Below, in pieces: positions 1 through 10,035 of a stretch of 64,000 nt of DNA; positions within the stretch are counted from its first letter, which is position 1, and every line of letters starts with the position of its first letter. Source of the DNA: Auanema rhodensis (taxonomy: Eukaryota; Nematoda; Chromadorea; Rhabditida; Rhabditidae); contig OZ059894.1 in assembly GCA_964057225.1 (NCBI GenBank), forward strand, positions 10,798,131 through 10,862,130. The letters are read 5' to 3'. The translations under genes were made by a program, and so were the position numbers. The notes below the pieces were generated by a model. That model was not told the DNA's origin and searched no databases. It saw only the letters and a program-made list of their open reading frames with translations.

Positions 1-38
1 ATGTAATTATTTGAGTTAGAATAATATTATATTTACAG

Positions 39-895
39 ATGTTATCTTAATGATTTATGCTGGAATTATTGGATTACTAGGCCTTATAGCCTCTGTTACA
101 AGCATTACTTTTATTACAACTTTATGTATAATTGGTCAAGTGAGTCAAAACAGTAATCATGCCGCTTTTTGCGTATCTAACCTCCACAGGCCTTCAATCA
201 TATTGGTATTAGGGTCTCGGGATCAGTGAAGTAATACCTATGATTCACTGTTAAATGCTTAGATTGTTGTAAAATACTATCGATTTCCCATATGATCTCC
301 AACATCACTCACTATGGTACTTTCGCGTTAAATACACTTAATAATGAGAGCTGTTCAAAGGTTCTGCAGTTCTATCAGAAATATCATAAAAAAGCAATCT
401 CCTGTTTCCTTACATACACACAATCTACGGCTGTTTTGCAAGATCTCATTCCTAACTCATCTTAACAGAACTTGACAGTAGTGTACTACTTGTTCCATGA
501 GTATATGAAAAGAATGAACTTGATATAAGATTATTTTGAACCTAAAATGTTGCGGTTGCTAATATTCAGATTTTAACTTTATAACTTTGAAGAAATGTTT
601 CATTTTTAATTAAAATTTCCCTTTTACAGTCTTTTATGGTACATCCTCACTTATTTCGAGCAACAGAAAAACTCATTTGTCATGTACATGGGTCACATTA
701 TTTACTTTCAGGGATTATATCCTTCTTTTGCAATGACATCAGCTTTAGTACGAAGTTGTTCTTTTTTTTAATTGACGGGAAGGGAAGCGGAATATTAGAA
801 AGTAAGGAAAGGAAGTGGAATGGTAGAAATTATGCGCCTGACGGCAAATGGGGCGGGTACAGTTACGGAAAAAGAACCGTAATCATACATTAGAA

Positions 896-965
<70 letters not shown>

Positions 966-1810
966 CTCTAGTTACTAAGAAGTAAAACATATTTTAACCT
1001 TTCCAAAATAATTTTGAATATTCATTTAGAAATTAGAAACATGAACACAAGAAATTAATATTTATATTTTCAATAATTATTTTAAATTTTGATTCAGGCA
1101 TTAATGATTATTCCTTTATTGATACTGATGGGATATACAGGATTCGTTGCAAATGACTTTAATTGTGATTTTTTTTCGCATTATAATTATCATATTATAA
1201 TGAATAAGGATTATCCTATCGACCCATGTCCTTCTTATTACACTCAATATGAATGCGACTTATGTTTGAATTTCAGTATGTTTGGAACTTCTTTTCATTT
1301 AAAATGTTTCTAACATTTTTTTCTTCCAGGTGACGGGTGGTTGTGGGGTTGTTTCGCTGGAGCATGTTTGGCTATTATATTTGGGGCTATCACTAATACA
1401 GGATATAATAAGCTACGATTACTTCAATCTGGCAATCACACAGTGTACATATATTCTCATAATATCTTATTTTTAAACTCTTAATTATGTGTCATTCAAT
1501 ATTTCCTAATTTGGATTTGCAGATCTCGACCTACCAATGGATACAGAATTGAAACTGTAGCTACTCAACCTATAGTTTATCACCAACCCACAACTACAGT
1601 ATACACAACAACAGCTGCTTATCCAACGATGGTCACCCCAAATCCAATTATTACGGTAATTGCTACATACATTAACAAATAATTTATTGAATATTTTAGC
1701 AACAAGTTCCACCACCATATGAACCACGACAGACAAATATATATCCACCGGTGCCAGATCAGAGCTTGTACAATCAACCACCACAAAATCCTACCTATCA
1801 AAACCAATAA
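39..1810 (+). CDS. Four-pass membrane protein with C-terminal PPPY motif (5' partial)
   Basis: The gene enters from the left edge: an acceptor ends at base 38 and opens a hydrophobic exon (TM segment around LGLIASVTSITFITTL). A second exon from 630 gives a segment containing YFQGLYPSFAMTSA. A third (about 1098-1288) carries a membrane segment and a loop with several Cys. The fourth (from 1330) begins SDGWLWGCFAGACLA. The last two exons (1523-1658, 1700-1810) encode a Thr/Pro/Gln/Tyr-rich cytoplasmic tail containing PPPYEP, a WW-domain ligand, and end YQNQ. Layout is that of a small tetraspan protein with a PY tail. I do not recognise the family. Joins of the last four exons keep frame; the joins flanking the second exon are unresolved, so another small exon may lie between 140 and 629 or near 750-1090. 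Confidence 0.6.
838..895. repeat. GC-rich short dispersed repeat, copy 1
   Basis: Lies in the intron after the second exon of the four-pass gene. It contains ACGGCAAA.GGGGCGGG followed by TTACGGAAAAAGAACC, which recurs with few changes at 13490-13532. Its base composition is clearly richer in G than its surroundings. It is probably part of a mobile-element family. Confidence 0.5.
898..963. repeat. (TA)n microsatellite
   Basis: An almost uninterrupted run of alternating TA, about 33 units, inside an intron and directly after the GC-rich repeat. Confidence 0.95.
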
Positions 1811-2072
1811 AATACTAAAATTGTATTTTTGTTTGTAGAATACGTCTTCTGATTGTCTTTTTCAACAAAAAAAAAGAGATTTACCTACTTTATCGTTTCG
1901 AGTGTGATATATTAATATCATTGTTAAGCTTCAATTTTTTCATGCTTCAAAGGAATCCTAAACGTTCATCTCGTCTGCTACATTGTTATAAAAGTTTGCT
2001 CAAAAAAGTTTTAATCCAAGAACACAAAATCATTCTATTGAAAAAAAGAAATAGAGTTTGAGACTTCATAGT

Positions 2073-2565
2073 TTAGAGTCCACGGTTCAATAGTTCCCCT
2101 TCCGAACGAATTTGTTGAATTTCTTTTAACTGTCCAGCATCCAGATGAGCTTTTAAAAACATATCAATACGATTGACAACGTCCTGAAATATTTGAATTT
2201 GTTGGCACATTATTACTAACTCACACTTCGCGATGCCCCTTGTATCCGTGCTTCTCTAATAACCTGAGCTAAAGTTTGTCGTTCTTTGTTTGTTTTTAAA
2301 TATCTGAACAAAATCTTTGAATAAATATAAGTATAATAATATTCAACTTAGCATATGGGACAGGATTCTTATAAACTGTTCGATTAGTTTTCAAATTTGG
2401 CATTAAAGTTACATTCTCGAAAAAAGAATATTATAATTATTCAAACTTTAATTTTACATTTACCTCCGTTTTTTCTTTAATTGTGTTTTCTGATATTCCT
2501 TGACAATTGAAAACGGGAAAAGAAGATGGTAATAATACAATGGTAATGAATATTATTGAATACAT
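2073..2565 (-). CDS. Small secreted protein, four exons, function unknown
   Basis: Start chosen at the ATG opening a clear signal peptide (MYSIIFITIVLLPSSFPV). Exon 2 begins with NVTLMPNLKTNRTV, exon 3 with a basic stretch KYLKTNKERQTLAQV, and exon 4 (DVVNRIDMFLKAHLDAGQ) ends in LLNRGL. All joins keep frame over three introns of about 45-65 nt. The mature protein is about 95 residues, without cysteine pairs, and helical in appearance (REARIQ, RIDMFLKAH, LKEIQQIR). This resembles small secreted helical proteins of nematodes of the SXP/RAL-2 (DUF148) sort, but no diagnostic motif is visible. It sits tail to head with the next secreted gene on the same strand. Confidence 0.6.
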
Positions 2566-3041
2566 CTCCGAAAATTAAAGAATTATTACAAAAAGAATTT
2601 CATGTGGTAAGTAAATCTAAAACTTTAGTCCTAAACTTGTGAAATGACATGTCTTGCAGTATGCGACGAGTATATAATAGAAATAATGAATAGTGAGGAT
2701 TGTTGAATTGGTGAGTAAGAGGTCGATGAAAAAGACTTAACAAGAAGTGGAAGATGGTATGAGAAAAGAGGAAATAAAATGAAGGAGGACATTCGTGTTC
2801 AACTTAAATAATCCGATGTACATGCAATTAATTTGAGTTTGTTTGTTCTTTGTACGATAACTTAAACTATTTTCGAAAAACCAACTATTTTTACAAAGTA
2901 AAGTTGGTTTTTGAAGGGAAGATAACTATAACAAAATGCAGAAAATTGCAGAAAAAATAAAAAAAACAAAGATGATACTTCGATCTTTATTAATATAAAT
3001 TAATGAATATATACAATTAGTAATAACTTATTTAATTATTT

Positions 3042-3563
3042 TTACTGCCGAGTACGGAATGCTGATGGTGGTGGAGGTCCCATAGGTGGAAGTAAACGAC
3101 GTACTTCTTCTGGTAGACCAGTTAAAAATTCACGAATCTTGTCCATACGTGTTTGCCAGTTTAGACTTTTGTCTCTATGTAGACTCTTAAGTTGAGCTCT
3201 TACTTCTTGTGGAAGACGGTCGAATCCAGGTGGCTTTGGAAGTCTATCAGCTACTTCTTCAGGAAGATTCACTAATATTTGATCAATCTTCTGATGTTTT
3301 TCCTACAACAGATATTTGTACAATAAATAAAATACTTAAAATTACCATAGGGGACATGGTTTCACTTTCATGGACGGCCTTGAGTTGCTGAACAGTTTCA
3401 GCTGGAAGAATCTCAGCGAAACCTGGAGGGAGCTCCTGAAAAATTAAATAACAAACATAAATCCAAAAAAAGTACTGACTCTTGGAGGGGGTGGTAGCTG
3501 CATTCCTGGAGGAAAGGCGGCAATCATTGAAAGAGTTGATAGAAACACGAGCAGAGATATCAT
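3042..3563 (-). CDS. Secreted Pro-rich protein with repeated LP...LK helical units
   Basis: Three exons: 3480-3563, 3346-3435 and 3042-3302. The N-terminus is a signal peptide (MISLLVFLSTLSMIAA) followed by FPPGMQLPPPPR. The body repeats a unit of the form LPPGFAEILPAETVQQLKAVH, then LPEEVADRLPKPPGFDRLP with VRAQLKSLH, then LPEEVRRLLPP. This suggests internal duplication of a helical module. The protein is about 144 residues and ends PPPPSAFRTRQ. It has no cysteines. The arrangement recalls nematode DUF148/SXP-RAL-2 secreted proteins; that is an inference from layout, not a matched motif. Its neighbour at 2073-2565 is also small, secreted and cysteine-poor. Confidence 0.7.
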
Positions 3564-4522
3564 CGTACAAATCCAAGAGTACTGAAATATAATGAATTTG
3601 ATCATTCTTATATAGGGTATCCTACGTTGGTGCCCGCCCAATCTCCAGAAGATCTGTTTGCAGATCGTGTTGTTGCTCCGACTTGTTTTGTCTGAACTAT
3701 CAAGAACTAAAAGATTCTCTTTCTCACCTCGTGAGACATTTTTATAAAAATGGAGAGTCCATATTAACATGTAGATGAAGAGAATGCTTACTTACCGTTT
3801 TTGAGTTAGTTTCCTCTAAATTTTCATAGAAACTGCAAACACTTGATGTTAAGACCTACTGTACGACAACAGGACCACTCCAAAATATTTCAGTAGCAGT
3901 ATCTAACGAACAACTGACCTTCAATAGTAGATTGTATACTTTATTTTATGAAGAATATAGCTTGAAATTTCAGTTTTTACTAATCAGTATTATCAATAAA
4001 TTGATTATTGCCTTATTAAAATTCTATTAGGATTTTAAAAAAGGGATTTATTCAATGTTATCCCTATATCGTTCGCGTGAATGTTAACTTTCACACTTCT
4101 ATTGACTTGAGCAACTGACGATGAATATTTACACAGCAATTCATCGGAAATTAATCAATTCCCTTCAAAGAGACCAGCTATTTTCGACATTGAACCAATT
4201 TTTATCATCACGATTCTATCGTCAACTATGGTCAATTCAAATATACATATTTCTACTTTGATATTGTTCGTTATTCCATTGCAGGATTAGTCAAAAATAA
4301 AGTTTATTATCATGAAAATGGAATTATATTCACAACAAATTATTCGAATACTCGTGTAAAGATAAAAGAAAACAAAGTGTAACAATTGCCTGATACTATT
4401 ATGTAATATTAATATTATACATTCAATTAAAATTAGTTTTCAAAGAAAAATCTAGTTATAATCTTAAATATGGAAGAGTTTTGTAATATGGTATAAGATA
4501 TTTGCTGCTAGTATTTCATTTT
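3564..4522. other. Intergenic, no gene seen
   Basis: AT-rich sequence between the secreted gene and the GPCR. No exon with signal peptide, domain motif or splice-consistent frame was found on either strand. Confidence 0.5.
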
Positions 4523-6587
4523 TCACGATCTTTTTCGAAAAACTCCGTAAATTATAGGGTTGACTATTGAATTAGCGCATATTAGAGCATTCAAAAAGCT
4601 GACAGGGAATGGTAATCCTCCAAAGCCAAGTAATGATAATACGGCTAACACATTATATGGAGTCCAAAACGTTAAATAAGCAAGAATAATCCAAGCTGCT
4701 TGTCTTTTAGCATGCTGAAAATCATAATAGAGTTCATTTGATCGTTATTCAGACGGGTGAAAGGCTAAATTACCTGTTTAGCTTTATGTATTGTGGTTAC
4801 AGCTACGGCACCTAACCTATTAGATCCCTTAGATTGAGCCATACTGATACAACGAATGTTCGAATCAAAAGAATACTCTCTAAGAATATCTATAATTTTC
4901 AACTTAAACTAAATCTTACTCTTTAACTTTCACAACACAAGACGAATCCTCGGCTTGCAACATCGTTGAACTAGCTGACATAGGATAGTCTACAAAGGTT
5001 TTATATTAAAGGATACCCTGATATACTTTCATTTATTTTAATTTAATGGCTAAATTAAACCGTATTTCTTCAAAATATGGCTAAATTGATTGAATAGTTT
5101 GAAAAGAGAGAACGAAGTAAACAAGAAGGAAAAAAATTTAATCAGACAGTTTTTCTCTGACAAAAGGCTAAAACAAACGAAATTTAATTATAACAGGCTT
5201 ATAAGAAAGAGATTTTTTGTAAAGAAATTGCCAATTTACGTTGCTTTTAAATTTATAAAATATTTTTAACCTAATTTTTCTCCTATTTTCTCACGTTTTG
5301 GGCATGATGTGCAGTTGAACACATTGTCTGAATACAAAAAAATATTATGAACAAGAATATAATATTACTTTCGCTTAAATGTCCTTGAAGAATAAATACA
5401 ACAGTTAGATAGCTTACAACGATTATAATACAAGGAATCCAAAATACAAAAAGTAGATGAGCAACGTTATATATATGCTCAATATTTTGGATTACTCTTA
5501 ATTGAGTTGATACCTGAAAATAATGAAAAGTTTGTAATATTTTTAAATAAAGAATATTTTAAAACATACTGATTCACGTTGATATTCAGGTAATTCCGTA
5601 TTATTTATAATAGGATATGATTCAAAGACAATAACAGTCCATAAAGGAACACATTGGCTGGAAGAAAAGAACAATGGAGAAAAAATATATAGTGAAGGGA
5701 AAACCTGAAATTTTCCATAGGCTTGAATATCCTGAATATAAAAACTTGAGGAATACTTAGAAGCAAAGCCAAAAGCCAGGCGACAGAAAGTAAACTCCGA
5801 CATCGTCTATAAGATTGCCGATGTGCAGTCAATGAGCTTAAGTCGAATAGAATAAGTTATAAGAACAACTTAATATAGAAGTTACCTAATATTATAAGCT
5901 CCGTATACTCTATCAATTGATATACAAGATATAATAGAAGAAATCAAATAAAATGAGAATGTTGAAAAGAATGAGTTGATTCGACATAAAAATTCACCCC
6001 CTAACCACTAAAAGAAAATTGAAGAAAATAAAAAAAAATAGTTTTTGTTACTTGATATGTAAGCATCCAAATAATTTGTCGAGGTACATATATAAATATA
6101 GTTATTAAATCTGCTATATTTAAATTAATTCGAAGAAGTAAGATTGGGCTTTTTGCTTTGTGATTCCTAGAAAACAATTCAAAAGTAAAACTTGAAAATC
6201 AACAGTGAAATTCAAAATAATAAATGAAGATATACCTAAAAGCTCGGAACGACTTTTGAAATGATAAAACATTTAAAGGACCACCCACACAAAGTATGCA
6301 TATTAATATTGTCACTTCAATCTAAAATCATTTGAAAGTCATTAATCAGTAGTAAGTTTGAATAAATATTTCTTTTTTTTATTTTTGTTCTTTGAATTCG
6401 AATAGCCATAATGTTTTTTAAAAGTCATTTCCAAAGAAAAAACAACGATGTATACCGTTCCTACTGTTCCCAAGCTCATGTCAACTTGCGAAGTCGATGA
6501 TGTAACTGTTTCTGAAGTTACATCTATAGACTCCAATGAGGTTGGCATTGTATGATTTGATGTGAAATTATTGTTATAATTCATCAT
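4523..6587 (-). CDS. GnRH/AKH-type neuropeptide GPCR
   Basis: A rhodopsin-family receptor in about ten exons, roughly 430 residues. The N-terminus has N-glycosylation sites (NNNFTSNHT). TM1 includes LICILCVGGPLNVLSF; TM2 follows ILLLRINLNIADLITIF with the conserved N..D. The Cys before TM3 is in WLGGEFLCRINSFF. The DRY position reads DRV (ISIDRV). The second extracellular loop has QCVPLWT. TM6 carries FWTPYNVL and TM7 NSIVNPIIYG, the NPxxY motif, after which the protein stops almost at once (FRKRS). The third intracellular loop is long, with DSSCVVKVK and the TIHKAKQ lead-in to TM6. FWTPY and the near-absent C-tail resemble GnRH/adipokinetic-hormone receptors (worm gnrr class); the ligand class is inferred. 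Short introns join cleanly throughout. Confidence 0.75.
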
Positions 6588-7935
6588 CTGAATATATAGT
6601 TTTTTAGATTTGTAAACAACGCTTAATGATATTCAAAGACATTTTGTTAACATAAATGTACATGTACTTGTGTATGAATATATTATAAAATAGGAAAACA
6701 TAACAAAAAATATATTCTAAAGCTATGAAAAACCTAAGTCATGAACGAAGAAACGAATTCAAAAATAAAATAAAGAAAAAAACGAGGTTAAGCCAAATAA
6801 ACAAGAGAAAATGCCGCATTTTCAAAAACTAGAATACACATGTATTTTCAGGTTAGCTTCAACATAACTTATGAGTTTTGCATGTAAATGGTTTCTTTCA
6901 ACAAAGTACAGTTAAGCAGAAAAAGCCCTAATACATATGACTAGGTTCTCTTTTTCTTCAAAAGATTTCCGAAAAACAATGATCACTTTCAACAAAATAC
7001 ACAAAAATTTCCGTAGGAGGCTGTTTTCATTAATTTATCTTTTTTGTTAGAAGATCATGAGACCCTAAGCTTTACTTTTATAATCTAATGAAAATATTTC
7101 ATTTTCTAAGAATATTTGATCTAACGAATACAATAAAATTGAAGGCAAAAAGTTTATGAAAAATTAAATGAAAGTTTCGTTCTTAAAAGTAATTGAAAAA
7201 AATCAAGAATATTAGAAAAAAAGAAAAAAAACAGAAATTACTTGTTTTCTGAAAAACAAAGTGAGTAAAGGAAGAATTATTCTAAAGTCAATGAGCTCTT
7301 CCATGACATGCTTTCATGTGTAAATTTTTGGTTTAAATTGCACCTTCACTAAGAGAAAGGCGTTAAAACATCATTTCCAGAAGATAGAAAGAAAGAAACC
7401 AAGAAAGGAATGGGTGGAGCTCCATAACAAAGCCAATGATTCCTGTAGACTTTACTGTTTACGCTTTCTTCATCTGAATAAAAAGAATATGAAAGAAGTC
7501 CTCAAATGATACATTTGACGAGAAAATTTCTATAAAAACTATTTTCATGAAGAAAATCATAAAACTATTGGAAGATTTATTCAATTATAATTATTTTAAT
7601 AGATTTATCGATTAAGAAAAGATTGAAGCCTATTTTCAATTCATGTAAGTCTGCCAAAATTGAAGTTTTATTGTATTGATTAAAATATAATAAAACTTAT
7701 AATAATAAAAAAATTATTTTATTATTATTATGTTAATGAGGATATGAGAATATTTCAGAAATTCATATAGTTTAAAGAATCTATGAATATAAACTTAATA
7801 CAAGTTATAATTTATTTTGACTGAGTAAGAAATTTTATTATAATAACTTGAACTCCCTAATCATCCTAATTTAACTAAATTTTCTTTTAATTTGACTTAT
7901 TATAGTGTATTTCGTATAATAATTTTCAGATAACA
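6588..7935. other. Intergenic, no gene seen
   Basis: Upstream region of the GPCR: AT-rich, with a few A-runs. No coding exon or RNA gene could be supported on either strand. Confidence 0.5.
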
Positions 7936-8069
7936 TTATTTAGGTCGTTGTCCAGCTTGGCAATGATTTTCCTCAGCTTCTTTGACAGCCAACTTGACGA
8001 TAATACACGAAATTCACGAAAGTTACGAATAGAGAAATAACAAAATGGAAAACTCGAATAGGATTCATA
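7936..8069 (-). pseudogene. Short secreted-peptide reading frame, frame broken
   Basis: The ATG at 8069 opens a hydrophobic leader (IRVFHFVISLFVTFVNF). Its own frame stops soon after, at GCQRS. The neighbouring frame continues as VKEAEENHCQAGQRPK and stops at 7936. A one-base shift near 8005, or an unseen splice, would join them. No acceptor is placed well enough to explain the change. It may be a small secreted peptide gene, a relic of one, or chance. Confidence 0.25.
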
Positions 8070-8582
8070 GTTCCTAATATACAAAAGAAATTTAAAAAAG
8101 AAATTTCATATAATAGGTTGAGTTTATACATACATATGTACATACATACATACATATATTTAAAAGTTAGAATTGGTTCTTATCCCTAAGATAAAAATAA
8201 AAAAATCTGAATTTTCAACATTTTAGTATAAAAGCTCTTTCATATAATGATAAAAAGAAACATTGTGATTAAAATGGAAGAAAAGCCTTATGATGAAATA
8301 AAAGTTGCTGTAAGAGATTAGTATCTCCTCATACAACTTCAACAACTATTTTCATATTCGAATGATCTTTTGTCTTCGTCGAAGCTTTATTGGTCATAAC
8401 TTGCTGTATAAGTTAACAATTACATATTTATATTATATTGGATAATTAAAAATACATTTAACTATTAAAATTATATGAATATATGTACTTTTCATTACGA
8501 TTTCATATTTAGATTGAATAGAAAAATAATTTAAAAGATTATGTTATATGATGAATATAATAGTTTGTAGAAATAAGTAAGA

Positions 8583-8859
8583 ATGAATTCATCGAATATA
8601 CTATTAGTATTCTTCTGTATAAAACTTCTTCATATCCTAATGGGAACGAAGGTAATTACATTTGAGCACGTTATCAAGTCTCTGTCTACATTAGCAATTA
8701 ACTATAAAATTCTAAGAGTTATATATATTTCAGGGAAGTCGGAAATGTCATTTTGAATACGCTTTTTCAGCACAAGATATTGAAATTGTAAAAATAGATT
8801 CATGTATATTCCCTTATAAGCCAACTACTAGTAATTCCAAAAGATTAAAAGAGTTTTGA
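8583..8859 (+). CDS. Small secreted protein, two exons, 64 residues
   Basis: Exon 1 (8583-8651) encodes a signal peptide, MNSSNILLVFFCIKLLHILM, followed by GTK. Exon 2 (8734-8859) starts after TTTCAG and gives SRKCHFEYAFSAQDIEIVK, then a segment with DSCIFPYKP and the end SKRLKEF. The join keeps frame and the donor is GTAATT. The mature part is about 44 residues with only two cysteines, so at most one disulfide. No family was recognised. It lies just outside the left end of the Polinton element. Confidence 0.6.
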
Positions 8860-9353
8860 ATGATTAAAAACAAGTGATATGAAGATAAAAAGATATATTT
8901 CAACTAAAAAATAATATTTACAAGCTTTTTAATAGAATAATTGGACATCATATACATAAAATTTGGTTTTCAATAATGGAGTTTCTTTTGGAATTTTCAA
9001 GAATGCAAGAAGTGAATTTTTGAGAAAAAAAGATGTCGGTTTTCAGAAAGATATCTAAGGAGCCATGGGGCCAAACTATAATTGCATTAGCTTGTAAAGT
9101 TGCAATTTAGTTTTGGAACGTTCTTTCTCTTTCTTTTTCTTTTCTTCCTCTCACTCTTTATTGCTCCCTTGTTTCTTTTTATCACACTAGACTAATGAAT
9201 AAAAAACTTTCCAATAATTGAATGAATGATTAAAACAATAACAGGCATTTTCAAGAACTTTCTTGATATTTCCGTATATATTAAAAGAAATATTCCACTT
9301 TCTAGTTTTTGATCTAAACTCTTTTCGGATGAATGGAGCAATTTGTGAGGAAT

Positions 9354-9990
9354 TGATGTTAATACCAATAATACGTATTTTGCCGTTCTAGCGCACCTTT
9401 TCGACCACATATCAATTTTCACCTTTTTCAGTCATTTTAAGACTTTTTTCATTGATTTTGTGTCCTAACTCTTTGAAAATGTGTCATTTTCAACAATTTT
9501 CAAAAATGGTAAAAAGGTCGAAATGTGTTACTTTAAAAATGTGGTCGAAATCCAGTGGTCGAAATCCAGTGGTCGAAATCCAGTGGTCGAAATGGTCGAG
9601 AAAAGTGAGCTGGAACGGTGAAAAAAAATAATGCTCAATAAATGATCTTTTCAGAAAATCTTAAACCTTTAACAAATAGTGAGATTGAAGAACTTGTAAT
9701 ATTATTAAAGATAAGAAACTTCAGAGAAATCTTTATGAGAGACACCTTACCACCACAAGGAATTTAAGAAAATGAAGTTGGAATTATAAATTTAGATACT
9801 TCTAGTGGTGAAGGAACTCATTGGGTCTGTTATTCTAAAAATAAAGGAAAGATTTATCACTTTGATTCCTTCGGACTTGATTCTTCTTTACAACTTCAAG
9901 AATATCTCAAGAGTAGAAATAAAAAAGATATAATAGAGTTTCGGTAATCAGCATTGTGGTTATTATTGTTTGTTACTTTTAAAATTATTA
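9354..9990 (+). repeat. Left terminal inverted repeat of Polinton
   Basis: Matches the reverse complement of about 15040-15627. The match covers the outer end, the ORF-free segment, the tract TTTTCAACAATTTTCAAAAAT, and most of the protease frame. It carries an extra block (about 9508-9597) absent from the right copy. Similarity fades near the protease C-terminus. Confidence 0.8.
9541..9593. repeat. 14-bp tandem repeat, about 3.8 copies
   Basis: The unit GTGGTCGAAATCCA occurs three times perfectly and then as GTGGTCGAAAT. It lies within the left TIR only; the right TIR goes straight to a single GATGGTCGAG, so the array expanded after the TIRs last matched. Confidence 0.95.
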
Positions 9991-10035
9991 GAAAAATATG
10001 ATTTTCAAAGTAGTGTTTTATCTCAATTTTTATAA
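9642..10035 (+). pseudogene. Polinton cysteine protease, left TIR copy (broken)
   Basis: The reading frame resembles the adenovirus-protease-like (Ulp1/C48-C5 fold) enzyme of Polintons. The catalytic His is in GTHWVCY, the acidic residue in HFDSFG, and the Cys in CGYYCLLLL. The frame carries an in-frame TAA between LPPQGI and ENEVGIINLD. It also has a deletion of about 24 bp with a frame change just before the CGYYC segment, relative to the right copy. It ends tail to tail with the polymerase relic, their stop codons overlapping within a few bases. In intact elements this enzyme is thought to mature capsid proteins. Confidence 0.75.

Noticed and set aside
1506-1807. Two minus-strand Cys/Trp-rich frames
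   Set aside because: Antisense shadows of the Thr/Pro-rich tail exons of the four-pass protein.
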